The notes: generated by a model from the letters alone, not told the origin. DNA of 51,401 nt from an uncultured bacterium (GCA_949292215.1 CASEYW010000085.1:1-51401), one strand, 5' to 3'; positions 7,939 to 17,990 are shown, numbered from the stretch's first letter. Program-made: numbers and translations.

Positions 7939-9858
7939 ATGCTGCACTTCTCCGACTGGCTGGTGATTGCGTTCTATCTTCTTTTCATGCTGGCGCTCGG
8001 ACCGGTATTCAAATCGTTCAGCCGCAACGCGAGCGACTTTTTCCGCGGCGGCGGGAACATGGCGTGGTGGATTGCCGCCGCCAGCATGTTCATGACCGGT
8101 TTCTCCGCCTGGACTTATACCGGCGCGGCGGGAAAAATCTATCACGCTGGACTTTTCTTCCTGACCCTGACAATTGCGAATTTCTGCGGAACGCTCTTTA
8201 CAGTGTTTTTCACTGCGCACAAATTCCGGCAGATGCGTGTCATCACAGGAGCTGAGGCGGTCCGGAACCGCTTCGGCCGGATCAACGAACAGGTGATCAC
8301 CTGGCTGCCGATGCCGTTCAACATTTTGTTCGGAGGGATTTCCCTGTACACGATCGCTCTTTTTATGAGCTGCATTTTCCCGAACGAACTGCAATGGCTG
8401 AATGAAGGAGCTTTTCATGAATTTGCTTCTTCGCTCGGGTTGGATGGAGGAATGCTTTTCCTGATCGCTGTTCTGAGCACGATTATTGTCGTGATGACGA
8501 TGCTCGGCGGTTCCTGGGCTGCAACGGCGGGCGACTTCGTTCAGATGTTGATTCTGATTGTGGCGTCGCTGGCGGTGGTGGGGCTGGTCCTTTATTCGGA
8601 TGATCTTGGCGGGACCGGCAAATCGATCGGGGGATTTTCCGGCCTGTTTGCCGCGGTCAAGGCAAAGCCGGGTCTGATCGACTGGAACGAATTCAGCCGC
8701 TGGTGGATTCTGCTGCCCTATCTGATTACACTGATCCTCAATCAGACGATTCTTGCGAACAGTCTTGCTTCCGGCGCTTCGCGGTTTGTCTTTGTGAAGA
8801 CAGGAAAGGATGCCCGGAAGATCTGCGCGATCTCCTGGCTGGCGGCTCTGCCCCATACTTTCATTGTTATGATTCCGCCTCTGGCATGTGCGGTGCTTTT
8901 CACGCTGCCGGAACTGCAGGCGCTCTATCCGAAACTGGCGAATCCGCAGGAGGCGAGTTTTATTCACATTGCATCGCTGGCACTTCCGCACGGTCTGCTC
9001 GGACTGCTGGTCTGCGGCATCTTTGCGGCAACCCTGACGAGCATGAATTCCGGATTGAATGCGACGAGCGGTTCGATCATCCGCAACATCTATCTGCCGC
9101 TGATCAATCCGCATGCGTCGGAGGAACGTCAGGTCTGGCTGGGACGAGTCTTTACTGTGGTTCTTGGAATCGTGTATGCGCTGGTGGCGGTCTTTTTCTC
9201 TACGCTGAAGTCGCTGCCTCTGTATGAACTGGTGCTGATTTCCGCAACCTGCACCGGAATTCCGCAGGCGGTTCCGATGATGCTCGGAATGTTCCACAAG
9301 AAAGCTCCGGACTGGTCCGCATGGAGTACGCTGGCGGTCGGTTTTGCCGCCTCCCTGATCCTGGTGTTTGTGCTGAGCAAGGAGAATCTCGCCCACTGGT
9401 TTGCCGCTTACAATCTCTCTCTTAACGAACTGAATGATCTGAAACTCGCGATTACCACGGGGATTCTGATTCTGGTCTGTGTCGCCTGGTTTTATGGAAC
9501 GATGCTCGTGCCGCTGAAACGGACGCGCGAGGAGGAGGAACGGGTCAATCGTTTCTTCGACGATATGAACCGTCCGATCGATCCGGAAACGGAGTGCTCC
9601 AGTGCGGCATACAACAGCGATGAACGGCAGTTCTATACCATTGGAATGCTGGCGCTGGTTTACGGGGTTTCGATCCTCCTGCTGCTGATTTTCGACAATG
9701 CTCCCGCCGGGCGTCTGGCAATTTTCCTCTGCGGTGGTTTTGTCGCCGGGCTCGGTGCATGGCTGATTCACTGTGGAAGAAAAACAAAAAAGCGCAAACT
9801 CGGAGAAAAGGGAGCGCTTCCGGACTCCACGCTTGCAATGGAAAGGGAAAACGTATGA
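7939..9858 (+). CDS. Sodium:solute symporter (SSS family)
   Basis: This 639-residue integral membrane protein has about 14-15 hydrophobic segments in the SSS/LeuT-fold pattern. Typical family sequence is visible: DWLVIAFYLLFMLALGPVF at the start, then RNASDFFRGGGNMAWWIAAASMFMTGFSAWTYTG, MTMLGGSWAATAGDFVQMLI and TLTSMNSGLNATSGSIIRNIY. It should couple Na+ entry to uptake of a sugar, uronate or short oligosaccharide across the inner membrane. The start has AAGGAG at 7924-7929. Its stop overlaps the next gene's start by ATGA, so the two are translationally coupled. As the only transporter in this operon it probably imports the product released by the secreted enzymes that follow. Confidence 0.9.
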   Translation: MLHFSDWLVIAFYLLFMLALGPVFKSFSRNASDFFRGGGNMAWWIAAASMFMTGFSAWTYTGAAGKIYHAGLFFLTLTIANFCGTLFTVFFTAHKFRQMRVITGAEAVRNRFGRINEQVITWLPMPFNILFGGISLYTIALFMSCIFPNELQWLNEGAFHEFASSLGLDGGMLFLIAVLSTIIVVMTMLGGSWAATAGDFVQMLILIVASLAVVGLVLYSDDLGGTGKSIGGFSGLFAAVKAKPGLIDWNEFSRWWILLPYLITLILNQTILANSLASGASRFVFVKTGKDARKICAISWLAALPHTFIVMIPPLACAVLFTLPELQALYPKLANPQEASFIHIASLALPHGLLGLLVCGIFAATLTSMNSGLNATSGSIIRNIYLPLINPHASEERQVWLGRVFTVVLGIVYALVAVFFSTLKSLPLYELVLISATCTGIPQAVPMMLGMFHKKAPDWSAWSTLAVGFAASLILVFVLSKENLAHWFAAYNLSLNELNDLKLAITTGILILVCVAWFYGTMLVPLKRTREEEERVNRFFDDMNRPIDPETECSSAAYNSDERQFYTIGMLALVYGVSILLLLIFDNAPAGRLAIFLCGGFVAGLGAWLIHCGRKTKKRKLGEKGALPDSTLAMERENV

Positions 9859-12077
9859 AAACAGGATTGTTCGGAATCGCGGCAGGAGCTTTGTTCCTGC
9901 TCTCCGGTCCGCTTGCGGCGCTGGAGATCATCAAAGCGGAGGTCGGTTGCGAAAACAGCTGGCTGGACGCGACGGAGGTGTTCAAAAAAGTAAAAGTCAG
10001 CGATGATTTCTACTGCGGCTGGTTCAATGCCGCTACCATGGCGGGGAAAGATCCTGCACGCGGAAAACTCAAACAGATTGTTGTGACCTATCGCGACAAC
10101 GACGGTTCCACTCAGAAGAGGAGCCTGGAAGAGAAAACGTTTGCCGCCGTTGCCGCGAACACTCCCGGACCGACTGAGAAATTCACGCTCGGACGTGCCT
10201 TCTGGGGCGATCGGAAACAGTTTGTCGAAGTGACCGGAAAACTTGCCGAGATCATCCGCAGCGGCAAGAGTATTTCCCTGACCAACGGATCCCTTGGAGT
10301 CGCGGACCCGCTTCCCGGAAAAACCAAATATCTGATTGTCCTCTATTCCATCGGAGGCGGACAGTATGTCGATTCTTTCCGGGAGCGTTCCCTGTTCAAA
10401 GGATCGCTGATCGACGGTTCTTACGATCCGATTCCGCTGGCCAAGGAGGTCCGTTCCCCGTTCCGCGGCATGGAACTGGACAAGGCTGTGTGGCAGTGGT
10501 CCATCGACATTCCCGGAGCGGTCAGCCATGAGACGGGAGAACTCTCCAAAGCCTTCCTTTACATTCCTCCCGAAACAAAAAAACTCCGGGGTGTTGTCAT
10601 CGGACAGTTCAACATGCTCGAACGCCCGATCATGGAACACCCGAAATTCCGGGAATACATGCAAGCCCTTGATTACGGCTGCATCTGGATTGCTCCAACC
10701 TATTTTGCAAGCAAGCCCTGGAATGGCAATCTTGATCCGCGCAATCCGAAACAGACAAAACCGCTGGACGCAATGTTTCAAAAACTGGCGGATGTTTCAG
10801 GATACAAAGAACTTGCGACAATTCCTTTTGTGGGAATCGGTCACTCCGCTATGGCGGATTTCCCCTATCAGCTTGCCGCATGGAAACCGGAACGCACCAT
10901 CGCCGGAATCTCTTATGACGGGACCTCTCCGGGACTGACTCACGACCGCCGTTTCGGTGCGAATCCCACAATTACGATTGACGATCTCAAACGAATGCAG
11001 GGAATTCCCTTCCTTCAGCGGACCGGCGGATTCGGCAAAAACGGAAATGACCGCCCTCTGATTGTGCGGAGCAAAATGCCAGGTATCGTTCTTACTGAAA
11101 TCTCCGATCCGGGTTCGACCCATTTCGACATCAACGACAACATTATCGACTATATGGGGCGCTATCTGCTCAAAGCGGACAAAGCACGCGGCATCGGTTC
11201 TTTTCCTCTGAAAAAGGTCGCTGTTTCCGATGGATGGTACATTGATTTCTGGCAGGGGGACAATCCTCCCCGCGTTCCTGCCGCTCCCGTCGGCACATTC
11301 AAACCAGCCAGAATCGGACGCTGGGGCGCTGAGTGCAACTGGGTTTTCGATGCGGAACACGCAAAATTCCATGAAGCTCATGAGGCTCTTTACCGCGGAC
11401 TGAAACGCCAGGAGCTTGCTTACATTCAGAATGGAAAAGTCCTTCCACGTCGCGGTGATCATTTTCAGGTTCATCCGAAATTCATCCCCGAAAAGGATGG
11501 ACTCCGCTTCAAACTCAAAGGCGGTTTTGCGGATTCTCTCTCTGAAAAGAATGGAACGGTCAGGACTGGACTCGTTCATGGGAGTGATCCGGAGAATGTG
11601 CGGATTTATCCCTCCGCCGGTCCGGCTCTCCGGATCGATGATGAAACCGTGGCTGTACGTTTCGATCGTTTCGGATTCAACAAAAGCCGTCGCTCGCATA
11701 CGTTTTCCTTCAATGCGATTCATCCCGGCGACAGCAAATTCCGCCGTTCGGTTCTGCAGTCCGCGATGGGGGCGCCGAGTTCTCACTTATGGGGGATTCG
11801 CCAGTTTATCACGTTCCCGGAACTCAAGGATGTGAAGGAGGGAACGGAACGCGTTCCTCTGAAGGCGGTCTGCAATACTGGCATGCCGGTGGAGTATTTC
11901 GTGGATCACGGCCCCGCCTGGATCAAGGACGGCGAACTCATTCTGACAAAAATTCCGGCGGGCGCGAAATATCCCGTGGAAGTGAAGGTTACTGCATGGC
12001 AGTACGGAACCTCGAATGAACCGAAACTCCGGACTGCGAAACCGGTCGTCCGTACATTCAATATCATTCGAAAGTGA
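9855..12077 (+). CDS. Secreted protein with alpha/beta-hydrolase-like domain
   Basis: The ATG at 9855 overlaps the symporter stop (ATGA) and begins a 740-residue protein with a clear signal peptide (MKTGLFGIAAGALFLLSGPL...). The frame is open further upstream, but that part lies inside the symporter. Residues about 1-240 are beta-rich. About 260-490 look like a serine alpha/beta hydrolase: LRGVVIGQFNMLERPIME, YGCIWIAPTYF and the nucleophile-elbow-like FVGIGHSAMADFPYQLAAW, with possible acid and histidine residues in ITEISDPGSTHFDIND. The C-terminal 250 residues look like beta-sandwich modules. It could be an esterase that removes acetyl, methyl or feruloyl groups from the locus's glycan. I do not recognise the exact family. 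Confidence 0.6.
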   Translation: MKTGLFGIAAGALFLLSGPLAALEIIKAEVGCENSWLDATEVFKKVKVSDDFYCGWFNAATMAGKDPARGKLKQIVVTYRDNDGSTQKRSLEEKTFAAVAANTPGPTEKFTLGRAFWGDRKQFVEVTGKLAEIIRSGKSISLTNGSLGVADPLPGKTKYLIVLYSIGGGQYVDSFRERSLFKGSLIDGSYDPIPLAKEVRSPFRGMELDKAVWQWSIDIPGAVSHETGELSKAFLYIPPETKKLRGVVIGQFNMLERPIMEHPKFREYMQALDYGCIWIAPTYFASKPWNGNLDPRNPKQTKPLDAMFQKLADVSGYKELATIPFVGIGHSAMADFPYQLAAWKPERTIAGISYDGTSPGLTHDRRFGANPTITIDDLKRMQGIPFLQRTGGFGKNGNDRPLIVRSKMPGIVLTEISDPGSTHFDINDNIIDYMGRYLLKADKARGIGSFPLKKVAVSDGWYIDFWQGDNPPRVPAAPVGTFKPARIGRWGAECNWVFDAEHAKFHEAHEALYRGLKRQELAYIQNGKVLPRRGDHFQVHPKFIPEKDGLRFKLKGGFADSLSEKNGTVRTGLVHGSDPENVRIYPSAGPALRIDDETVAVRFDRFGFNKSRRSHTFSFNAIHPGDSKFRRSVLQSAMGAPSSHLWGIRQFITFPELKDVKEGTERVPLKAVCNTGMPVEYFVDHGPAWIKDGELILTKIPAGAKYPVEVKVTAWQYGTSNEPKLRTAKPVVRTFNIIRK

Positions 12078-12085
12078 GTCTCGTC

Positions 12086-13567
12086 ATGCCGAACCCGTTT
12101 TCCCTCGTCTTGCTGATCGTGGTATTGTATTCCGTTGCAGGAAATGCCGCAGGCCTGAAACGGAACGATCCCGCGTCCGTACCGCTTTCAGAACCGGCAG
12201 GTATCACAGTATCGAAAGGGTGCCGGAGAGGGGATTGCCCCGGACCTGGCAGGAAGCACGATTCCATCTGGAATCCGCAGGACGATGTTTCTGCACTGCG
12301 TTTTGATGCGCGCAATTCCGGAAAGGCTTCTTGCAATGGTTCGGCAGTGCTCTTTCCGACGGAAGGGCCGGGGAAGAGAGACCGGCTGGAACGCTTCGGA
12401 ACATTGTCCCGGATTTCTCCCCCGGGAACGTGGCAGATGACCGATTCCGGAACAGGTGGACAGTCCGGAGTCCGGAACGGCGTTCTGGAACTGCGGGAGA
12501 AAAAAAATTGTGTGCATTTGGAGCAGGCATTCAACGGGAATGCGTTTGAAGGAATCCTTGCGGATGGTACGGTCAATCTTTTGACACTCCGCAACTTATA
12601 CAATATGAACGTGAAACCGTCCGCTGGACTTCTGCGCAACGGTTCCGTTCTGGGAACAACGGAGGAACCCATGTGTTATCTCTTCTCTCATTTTCAATAT
12701 CGCGATCATCAGCCGGAACTGGAGCAGATTCAGTTTTCCATCAGTCGGAACGGACTTGACTGGATTCTGCTCAACGGGGGAAAGCCGGTCATCGAAAACC
12801 ACGGAAATGACGGTGGCCTGCGCGATCCTTTTCTCTTTCGGAAAAGCGACGGTTCATTTGTAATGCTCGCTACAGATCTCTGCATCGTCCGGCGGAACAA
12901 CAACTGGAGAGATGCCATCGAAAACGGGAGTCGGTGTATCCTGATCTGGGATTCGGAGGATCTTGTACACTGGAAAAACAAGCGTGCCGTGGAGATGCCG
13001 CTTCCGGACGCCACCTGCGCCTGGGCTCCCGAAGTGATTGCCGATCATGATTCCGCATTGGTGATCTGGTCGGCAAAACGTCCCGGTGTTCCGTTCAAAG
13101 TCTATGGTGCGTATACGCAGGATTTCAAACATTTCAATGCGCCGTTTGTTTTTTGCGAAGACGAAGCGGATGTGATCGATACCACCGTCGTTCCGTACGG
13201 AGGCGGATTCCTCCGGTTTACAAAACGCGAGAAAACGGGAACAATCCTGATGGAAAAGGCTTCCTCTTTGCGCGGCCCGTGGGAGAAGGTCGAGTCGGAG
13301 TCTCTGCGGGAGATCCGGAATGTCGAGGGACCGATCTGCTATCCGCTCAAGGACGGGCGGACCGTTCTGCTGCTCGACGGCTATGGGATGACTCCGCCTG
13401 CCTATCGGGCGTTTCTTTCAGACGATCCCGCGTCGGGTGTTTTCCGGAGTGCCGATGCTCTCTTCCGCTCGAGCGTTCGGCTGAAACATGGATCCGTTCT
13501 CCGGATCAGCAATGCAGAATACCAGCGGCTGTTACAGGCGTATCCGCCGCAGCTTCGTGAAAAATAA
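12086..13567 (+). CDS. Secreted GH43-like glycosidase
   Basis: Translation could start at GTG 12074, overlapping the previous stop by GTGA, but ATG 12086 gives a better signal peptide (MPNPFSLVLLIVVLYSVAGN) and 493 residues. The first 180 residues are unassigned. From about residue 190 the sequence fits a five-bladed propeller of the GH43 type: CYLFSHFQYRDHQPELEQIQ, GGLRDPFLF (candidate catalytic Asp), SEDLVHWKNK, CAWAPEVI and NVEGPICYPLKDG (candidate acid Glu). GH43 enzymes mostly release arabinose, xylose or galactose from plant polysaccharides. The five-bladed fold is shared with GH32, GH68 and GH117, so the family call is probable rather than certain. Confidence 0.7.
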   Translation: MPNPFSLVLLIVVLYSVAGNAAGLKRNDPASVPLSEPAGITVSKGCRRGDCPGPGRKHDSIWNPQDDVSALRFDARNSGKASCNGSAVLFPTEGPGKRDRLERFGTLSRISPPGTWQMTDSGTGGQSGVRNGVLELREKKNCVHLEQAFNGNAFEGILADGTVNLLTLRNLYNMNVKPSAGLLRNGSVLGTTEEPMCYLFSHFQYRDHQPELEQIQFSISRNGLDWILLNGGKPVIENHGNDGGLRDPFLFRKSDGSFVMLATDLCIVRRNNNWRDAIENGSRCILIWDSEDLVHWKNKRAVEMPLPDATCAWAPEVIADHDSALVIWSAKRPGVPFKVYGAYTQDFKHFNAPFVFCEDEADVIDTTVVPYGGGFLRFTKREKTGTILMEKASSLRGPWEKVESESLREIRNVEGPICYPLKDGRTVLLLDGYGMTPPAYRAFLSDDPASGVFRSADALFRSSVRLKHGSVLRISNAEYQRLLQAYPPQLREK

Positions 13568-13584
13568 GGAAAGGAGACCATATC

Positions 13585-15903
13585 ATGATACGAAACCGAA
13601 TGAAATCCATCCTGGGGGCGTTCTTCCTGTGCGGACTTGCGTTCGCGGAAGGTGCGGAAACAGGAAAAGCAATCACCGACTTCATCCGCCTCGGAGATAC
13701 GGAAAGTGAACGAGCCCATCGGTTTTCCGGGAAGGAGACGGCCGTTGTCAAAAATTCCATCGGAGTGACCGGCCGCAAGATCCTGAAACCGGTGAAGGAG
13801 AACTGGCAGAGCGCTCCCATGAGTTTCCGGCTCAAGGTGGACCCGAAAGGAAAAAACTACATCACCGTGAAATTCTGGGGCGGAGATGTCACACATGACC
13901 ATCTGGTCATGTTCATCGACGGCAAACAGATGGGGTACATGCATCTCGGCGATTACGACATTCTCGACTATGAACAGTGCGAACCGCGCGATGCTCCCCA
14001 TTCCAGCAATCCGAATCCGCAGTATCCCGGGCGTTTTACTTATACCACGTTCCTCCTGCCTGAAATTGCCACGAAAGGCAGACGGGAGATTGACGTCGCC
14101 ATCCGGGCAACTGGAAAAATCTGGGGATACGGGAACTCCTTTGAACAGTTTCAGAAAAACATCAGTCAGGACAGCCGTGGCATTTATGCTGTGTATATTC
14201 ACAGGACTCCCTATTTTGCCCCCGATTCGAAAATCACCGTGAAGCCGCCCGTTCCCCGGACCGATATCCCGCAGATTGATCTGGAGGCGGTCAAGGCTCG
14301 GGTCAATCGCGAAATCGATAAAAGTCTGAAGAGCGATCCGATGCGGGATCCGTGGCGCCTGACCCTTCTTTCCGAAGGTTATTCCGTTTCATGGTGTCGG
14401 GCTTATCGCAATCCGAAGGTGGTGGAGTTTGTGGCTGCTGCGATCGACGGACTCGCGCGGCGTTTCGTGAAAGAGCCCGGCAAAGTCGTGGAAAAAGGTT
14501 CCTGGATCGGTTGCGCACCGCAGGCGAGCGCTTTGATCCGGATGGAGAAGGATTTGCGTCCTTTGTTCGATCGGGAAATCGACAACGGTGCCGGAAAGAA
14601 AGTCAAACGCCGTGATCTCTGGTGCAACATGTTTGAAGCCAGTACGTTCCAGCTGGTTCGCGATCGGCGCTGGCTTGCCAATCAGAGTCAGATTGTGGAC
14701 AACAGCGGACATCGCTGCAACCGTGCCGTACACATTCTTGACGATCGCCGCGGTGTTCCTCTTGAAGTTACGCTGAAGTTTGTCAAGGAGGCGCTTGGAA
14801 TTCTTCCCTGGTCTCATGGAATCAATCCTGATCTCAGCGTGGCAAATCCGCGGAATACCCCGGGGAAGAATTATCGGGAACTGACGAAAAAATATCTTTC
14901 CAAAGAGTGGGGATATGTCGGAAACTATGGAGAGAGCACCATCTGGACTTCCGCTGATCTCTATGAGGGAACCATCAACTGGGAAACCGGGAAAGGCGAT
15001 CCGGAGATTTTCAACGTGATGGAGAAGGCCGCTTTGGCCCGGACCATCTTCCGCTATCCGGGCGTGACCGTGAAAAACAATCCTGTCATGCGCCTGGAAG
15101 TCTATATCGACTGGCGCAACGCGCACTTTCCCGGTGAACCTGTTTATGTCGGGAAAGGTCTTGATCTGCGCACAATTTATTATACCGGCAACCGGCAGCT
15201 CCTTGCGGCATTCAAAAGCATGCTTGCCGACGGCTATTTCCAGGACAATGTTGCGGCAAGTCTCAAGCCCGGAAAACGCCCTGATTTCGTCGGACTCCTG
15301 CATCTTCCGCAGCGTTATGGAGAGATCCTCCGGAAGCTGAAAGGAATCGAACCTTCCATGCCGATGCGCGGAAAGAATTTCGTCTTTACCGATGAAGAGA
15401 TCGGAGTCGTTGCTCTGAAGAACGGTTCCGATGTCTTTTTTGCTGAACTGTTCTGGCGCGCCAACCGGGGAATCAACAATCTGGCGAAAATTCATTATCT
15501 CACTCCGGATGCGGAACATGTCGCCACGATTCATCAGGAACAGGAGTTCATCCCCTCCGGCAAATACAGCACCGAACCCGACTGGGTGGTCTACGGTTTC
15601 CGCGGGAACCGCTTCCAATATCCCGGCGGTTATTATCGCCAGCTCAAGGCCGGAATGAAGATTCCGGTGGCGGAGCATGCCGGGGACTTGACCGCTGTCG
15701 GAAAAGCGGAATTCTACCGCTGCTCCTATGGACGCTATGAGATCGCCATGAATTCCACTCGGAAAAACAAAACATACCGTTTCACCGTTCCCGACGGAAC
15801 CTATCGGATTCTTCCCGACGGTCCCAGCGTGAAGGGCGGTAGTGTGATGGAGGTTAAACCGGGAACCACCATTGTGCTCTGCAAACAGGATGTCATAAAC
15901 TGA
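13585..15903 (+). CDS. Large secreted protein of unknown family in the glycan operon
   Basis: This 772-residue protein starts at an ATG after AAGGAG (13571-13576) and begins with a signal peptide (MIRNRMKSILGAFFLCGLAF...). Residues about 30-215 look like a carbohydrate-binding beta-sandwich (YITVKFWGGDVTHDHLVMFI, then RFTYTTFLLPEIATKGRREI). Residues about 230-620 are helical with spaced aromatic and Gly residues (WCRAYRNPKVVEFVAAAIDG, RCNRAVHILDD, LGILPWSHGINPDLSV), compatible with an alpha/alpha toroid hydrolase or lyase. The last 150 residues return to beta-sandwich. I do not recognise the family and no catalytic pair stands out. Its place between a GH43-like protein and a heparinase-type lyase argues for a glycan-active enzyme. 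Confidence 0.6.
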   Translation: MIRNRMKSILGAFFLCGLAFAEGAETGKAITDFIRLGDTESERAHRFSGKETAVVKNSIGVTGRKILKPVKENWQSAPMSFRLKVDPKGKNYITVKFWGGDVTHDHLVMFIDGKQMGYMHLGDYDILDYEQCEPRDAPHSSNPNPQYPGRFTYTTFLLPEIATKGRREIDVAIRATGKIWGYGNSFEQFQKNISQDSRGIYAVYIHRTPYFAPDSKITVKPPVPRTDIPQIDLEAVKARVNREIDKSLKSDPMRDPWRLTLLSEGYSVSWCRAYRNPKVVEFVAAAIDGLARRFVKEPGKVVEKGSWIGCAPQASALIRMEKDLRPLFDREIDNGAGKKVKRRDLWCNMFEASTFQLVRDRRWLANQSQIVDNSGHRCNRAVHILDDRRGVPLEVTLKFVKEALGILPWSHGINPDLSVANPRNTPGKNYRELTKKYLSKEWGYVGNYGESTIWTSADLYEGTINWETGKGDPEIFNVMEKAALARTIFRYPGVTVKNNPVMRLEVYIDWRNAHFPGEPVYVGKGLDLRTIYYTGNRQLLAAFKSMLADGYFQDNVAASLKPGKRPDFVGLLHLPQRYGEILRKLKGIEPSMPMRGKNFVFTDEEIGVVALKNGSDVFFAELFWRANRGINNLAKIHYLTPDAEHVATIHQEQEFIPSGKYSTEPDWVVYGFRGNRFQYPGGYYRQLKAGMKIPVAEHAGDLTAVGKAEFYRCSYGRYEIAMNSTRKNKTYRFTVPDGTYRILPDGPSVKGGSVMEVKPGTTIVLCKQDVIN

Positions 15904-15929
15904 TCTGAGATCAGAAAGTAAGGATGTGT

Positions 15930-17990
15930 ATGAGAATGAAGACGTTGCTGGTACTGTTCAGTTTGTTTGCCGCGCTTCTTCTGATTGGTGCGGACTCTGC
16001 GCCGGGACTTCTGTTCACGGATGCGGACATTGCCCATTTGAAAACTCCGGAGGGACGAGCAGAAGTGATCCGTCTTGCGGAGCGGGAGAAAAAGCATAAG
16101 ATGGAAGTGCTGAGTCTCGCCTGGCGCGTGACGGGCGATCGCAAATACGCGGAACAGATTCGTTCCCTGCTGCTCAAGGAATGCGCGGGAAAACAAAAAA
16201 AGTCCGACTGGGGCGGCGGGCTCGGCGGCGCTCATAAATGCCTCGACATGGCGATTGGATATGACAGTGTCCGGGAGTATCTGAGTACGTCGGATCGTTC
16301 GGCAATTTCTTCGGCGATTGTGGAGCGCGGCATTCGTCCGCTGCTGAATGAATGGCTCCTCGGCGAAACTCGGATGACAACCCTTGATTCCATGGGACAC
16401 AACTGGTGGAGCTCCTGCGTATTTCTCCCTGCTGTCGCGGCTCTGGCGGTTGTGGAGGATCAGCCATGCGTCCTTCCGTGGCTGGAACGGATTAAAACGG
16501 CTTCGGCGGAGTGGTTCACCTATCCCGGAAGTCTTCTGAACACCAAACCTGCCACGTTCGATTCCAACGGCGGATTCTACGAGAGTGTCGGATATGCCAA
16601 TTATGCGCTTTCCACGTTTCTGACCTTCCGGACTGCGTGGAAAAATGTCCGGAAAGATCCGCTGCCGGAGATTCCGCTTCTGGAGAAGACCGGAGATTTC
16701 TTTCTTCATGCGTGCTATCCGAACAGCGGCGGACTGATGTCGCTCAATTTCGGGGATTCCTCTCTGCATGCGGTCGGCAGTGCTCCGCTGGTGTGGCTCT
16801 GGGCAAACGGGATTCGTCCGGACCGTTACCTCTGGTATCTCCGTCAGACGGCGGATTCCGATTACAAGGAAGCGATCCGACGAGGTTCCCCGCTCGGACT
16901 GGTCTTTTTCCCGTTCGCCGAGCTGAACAAGGCTCCCGACCGCCCCGATCTGCCCCATTCCGTCCTCTATCCCGATATGGGATGGGCGATTATGCGTAAT
17001 TCCTGGGAAAAGGATGCCACCATGATCGGGATCAAATCCGGGTTTACCTGGAACCATGCGCATGCGGATGCGGGATCGTTCATTCTGTTCCATCGCGGGG
17101 AGAATCTTCTGATCGACTCGGGAAACTGCTGGTATCCGCATCCGGAATACGATGCCTATTACCGCCAGAGCCGTGCCCATAACGTGGTCCTGTTCAACGG
17201 GGAAGGGGAAAATCCGGAGGATACCTATCACGGGTCGAAATTCCCCGGGACGGTCCGCCATCTTGTGGATGCCGGGCCGCTGAAATATGTTCTTGCCGAT
17301 GCGACCGGGCCGACTTCGCAGAATTTTATCCGCAACTACCGTTCCTTTCTCTGGATCGACGATGTGATTCTGATCATCGACGACCTGAAAACCTTCCGAA
17401 CAGGCAAATTTGAATGGCTCCTGCATTTCGATGGAAGGACGGGACGGAAAGGAGATGATCTGCTTATTTCCAGGGGAAAGGCACGTATCGCGGTGCGTCC
17501 GCTGTTTCCGGAACGGCTTGCGGGGAGTTTTGCGCACGATACTCCCGAGCGGCTTCGTCTGGTGGAAAAATCCGGACTCAAGGATCATGCTCAGAACGTT
17601 CCGGTTCCCTTCTATGCGATCGTTCCTCCGGGAGAGTCGCGCGTCATGAAATTCATTACGGCAATTCTGCTGAATCCGGAGAATCCTCCGCAGATAGAAC
17701 GGCTGGAAGCTGTGAATGCGCACGGAGTACGAATCTCGCGCGGAAGCCGGAGTACCGAGATCTGGCTGAATCTGCTTGCTGACGGACGAATGCGTCATCG
17801 CAATTCCAACAACACTCTCGGCGGATGGGATACTGACGCCTATTTGCTGGCAGTTACTTCGGAAAACGGGAAGCCCATCCGTTTCTTCGTCGGGAACGGC
17901 AGCTATCTGCGGAAAGAGGGACGTGTTCTGATGGATTCTCTGAAAAAAAGATTCGCTGTCCGGGAAAACGGAACCATCAGGTTTTTCTAA
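15930..17990 (+). CDS. Secreted heparinase II/III-type polysaccharide lyase
   Basis: ATGs occur at 15924, 15930 and 15936. The ribosome site (TAAGG, 15919-15923) best fits 15930, giving 686 residues with a signal peptide (MRMKTLLVLFSLFAALLLIG). Residues about 40-330 form a helical toroid-like region (LDSMGHNWWSSCVFLPAVAA, YESVGYANYALSTF). The beta-sandwich part has the heparinase II/III signature TWNHAHADAGSFILFHRGEN, followed by LLIDSGN, YDAYYRQSRAHNVVLFNG and FIRNYRSFLWID. Such enzymes cleave uronic-acid-containing glycans (heparin, alginate and others) by beta-elimination; His in NHAHAD and Tyr in DAYYRQ are the likely catalytic residues. No unsaturated-uronyl hydrolase is present in the window. 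It is the last gene of the LacI-led operon. Confidence 0.85.
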   Translation: MRMKTLLVLFSLFAALLLIGADSAPGLLFTDADIAHLKTPEGRAEVIRLAEREKKHKMEVLSLAWRVTGDRKYAEQIRSLLLKECAGKQKKSDWGGGLGGAHKCLDMAIGYDSVREYLSTSDRSAISSAIVERGIRPLLNEWLLGETRMTTLDSMGHNWWSSCVFLPAVAALAVVEDQPCVLPWLERIKTASAEWFTYPGSLLNTKPATFDSNGGFYESVGYANYALSTFLTFRTAWKNVRKDPLPEIPLLEKTGDFFLHACYPNSGGLMSLNFGDSSLHAVGSAPLVWLWANGIRPDRYLWYLRQTADSDYKEAIRRGSPLGLVFFPFAELNKAPDRPDLPHSVLYPDMGWAIMRNSWEKDATMIGIKSGFTWNHAHADAGSFILFHRGENLLIDSGNCWYPHPEYDAYYRQSRAHNVVLFNGEGENPEDTYHGSKFPGTVRHLVDAGPLKYVLADATGPTSQNFIRNYRSFLWIDDVILIIDDLKTFRTGKFEWLLHFDGRTGRKGDDLLISRGKARIAVRPLFPERLAGSFAHDTPERLRLVEKSGLKDHAQNVPVPFYAIVPPGESRVMKFITAILLNPENPPQIERLEAVNAHGVRISRGSRSTEIWLNLLADGRMRHRNSNNTLGGWDTDAYLLAVTSENGKPIRFFVGNGSYLRKEGRVLMDSLKKRFAVRENGTIRFF

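Noticed and set aside
7414..9771. Open frame of about 785 codons on the minus strand
   Set aside because: It is antisense to the pseudopilin and SSS symporter. Its translation is rich in Gln, Arg and His without hydrophobic segments or motifs.
6079..17990. Bacteroidetes-type PUL with SusC/SusD
   Set aside because: No TonB-dependent transporter or SusD-like lipoprotein is present; uptake appears to depend on an SSS symporter.
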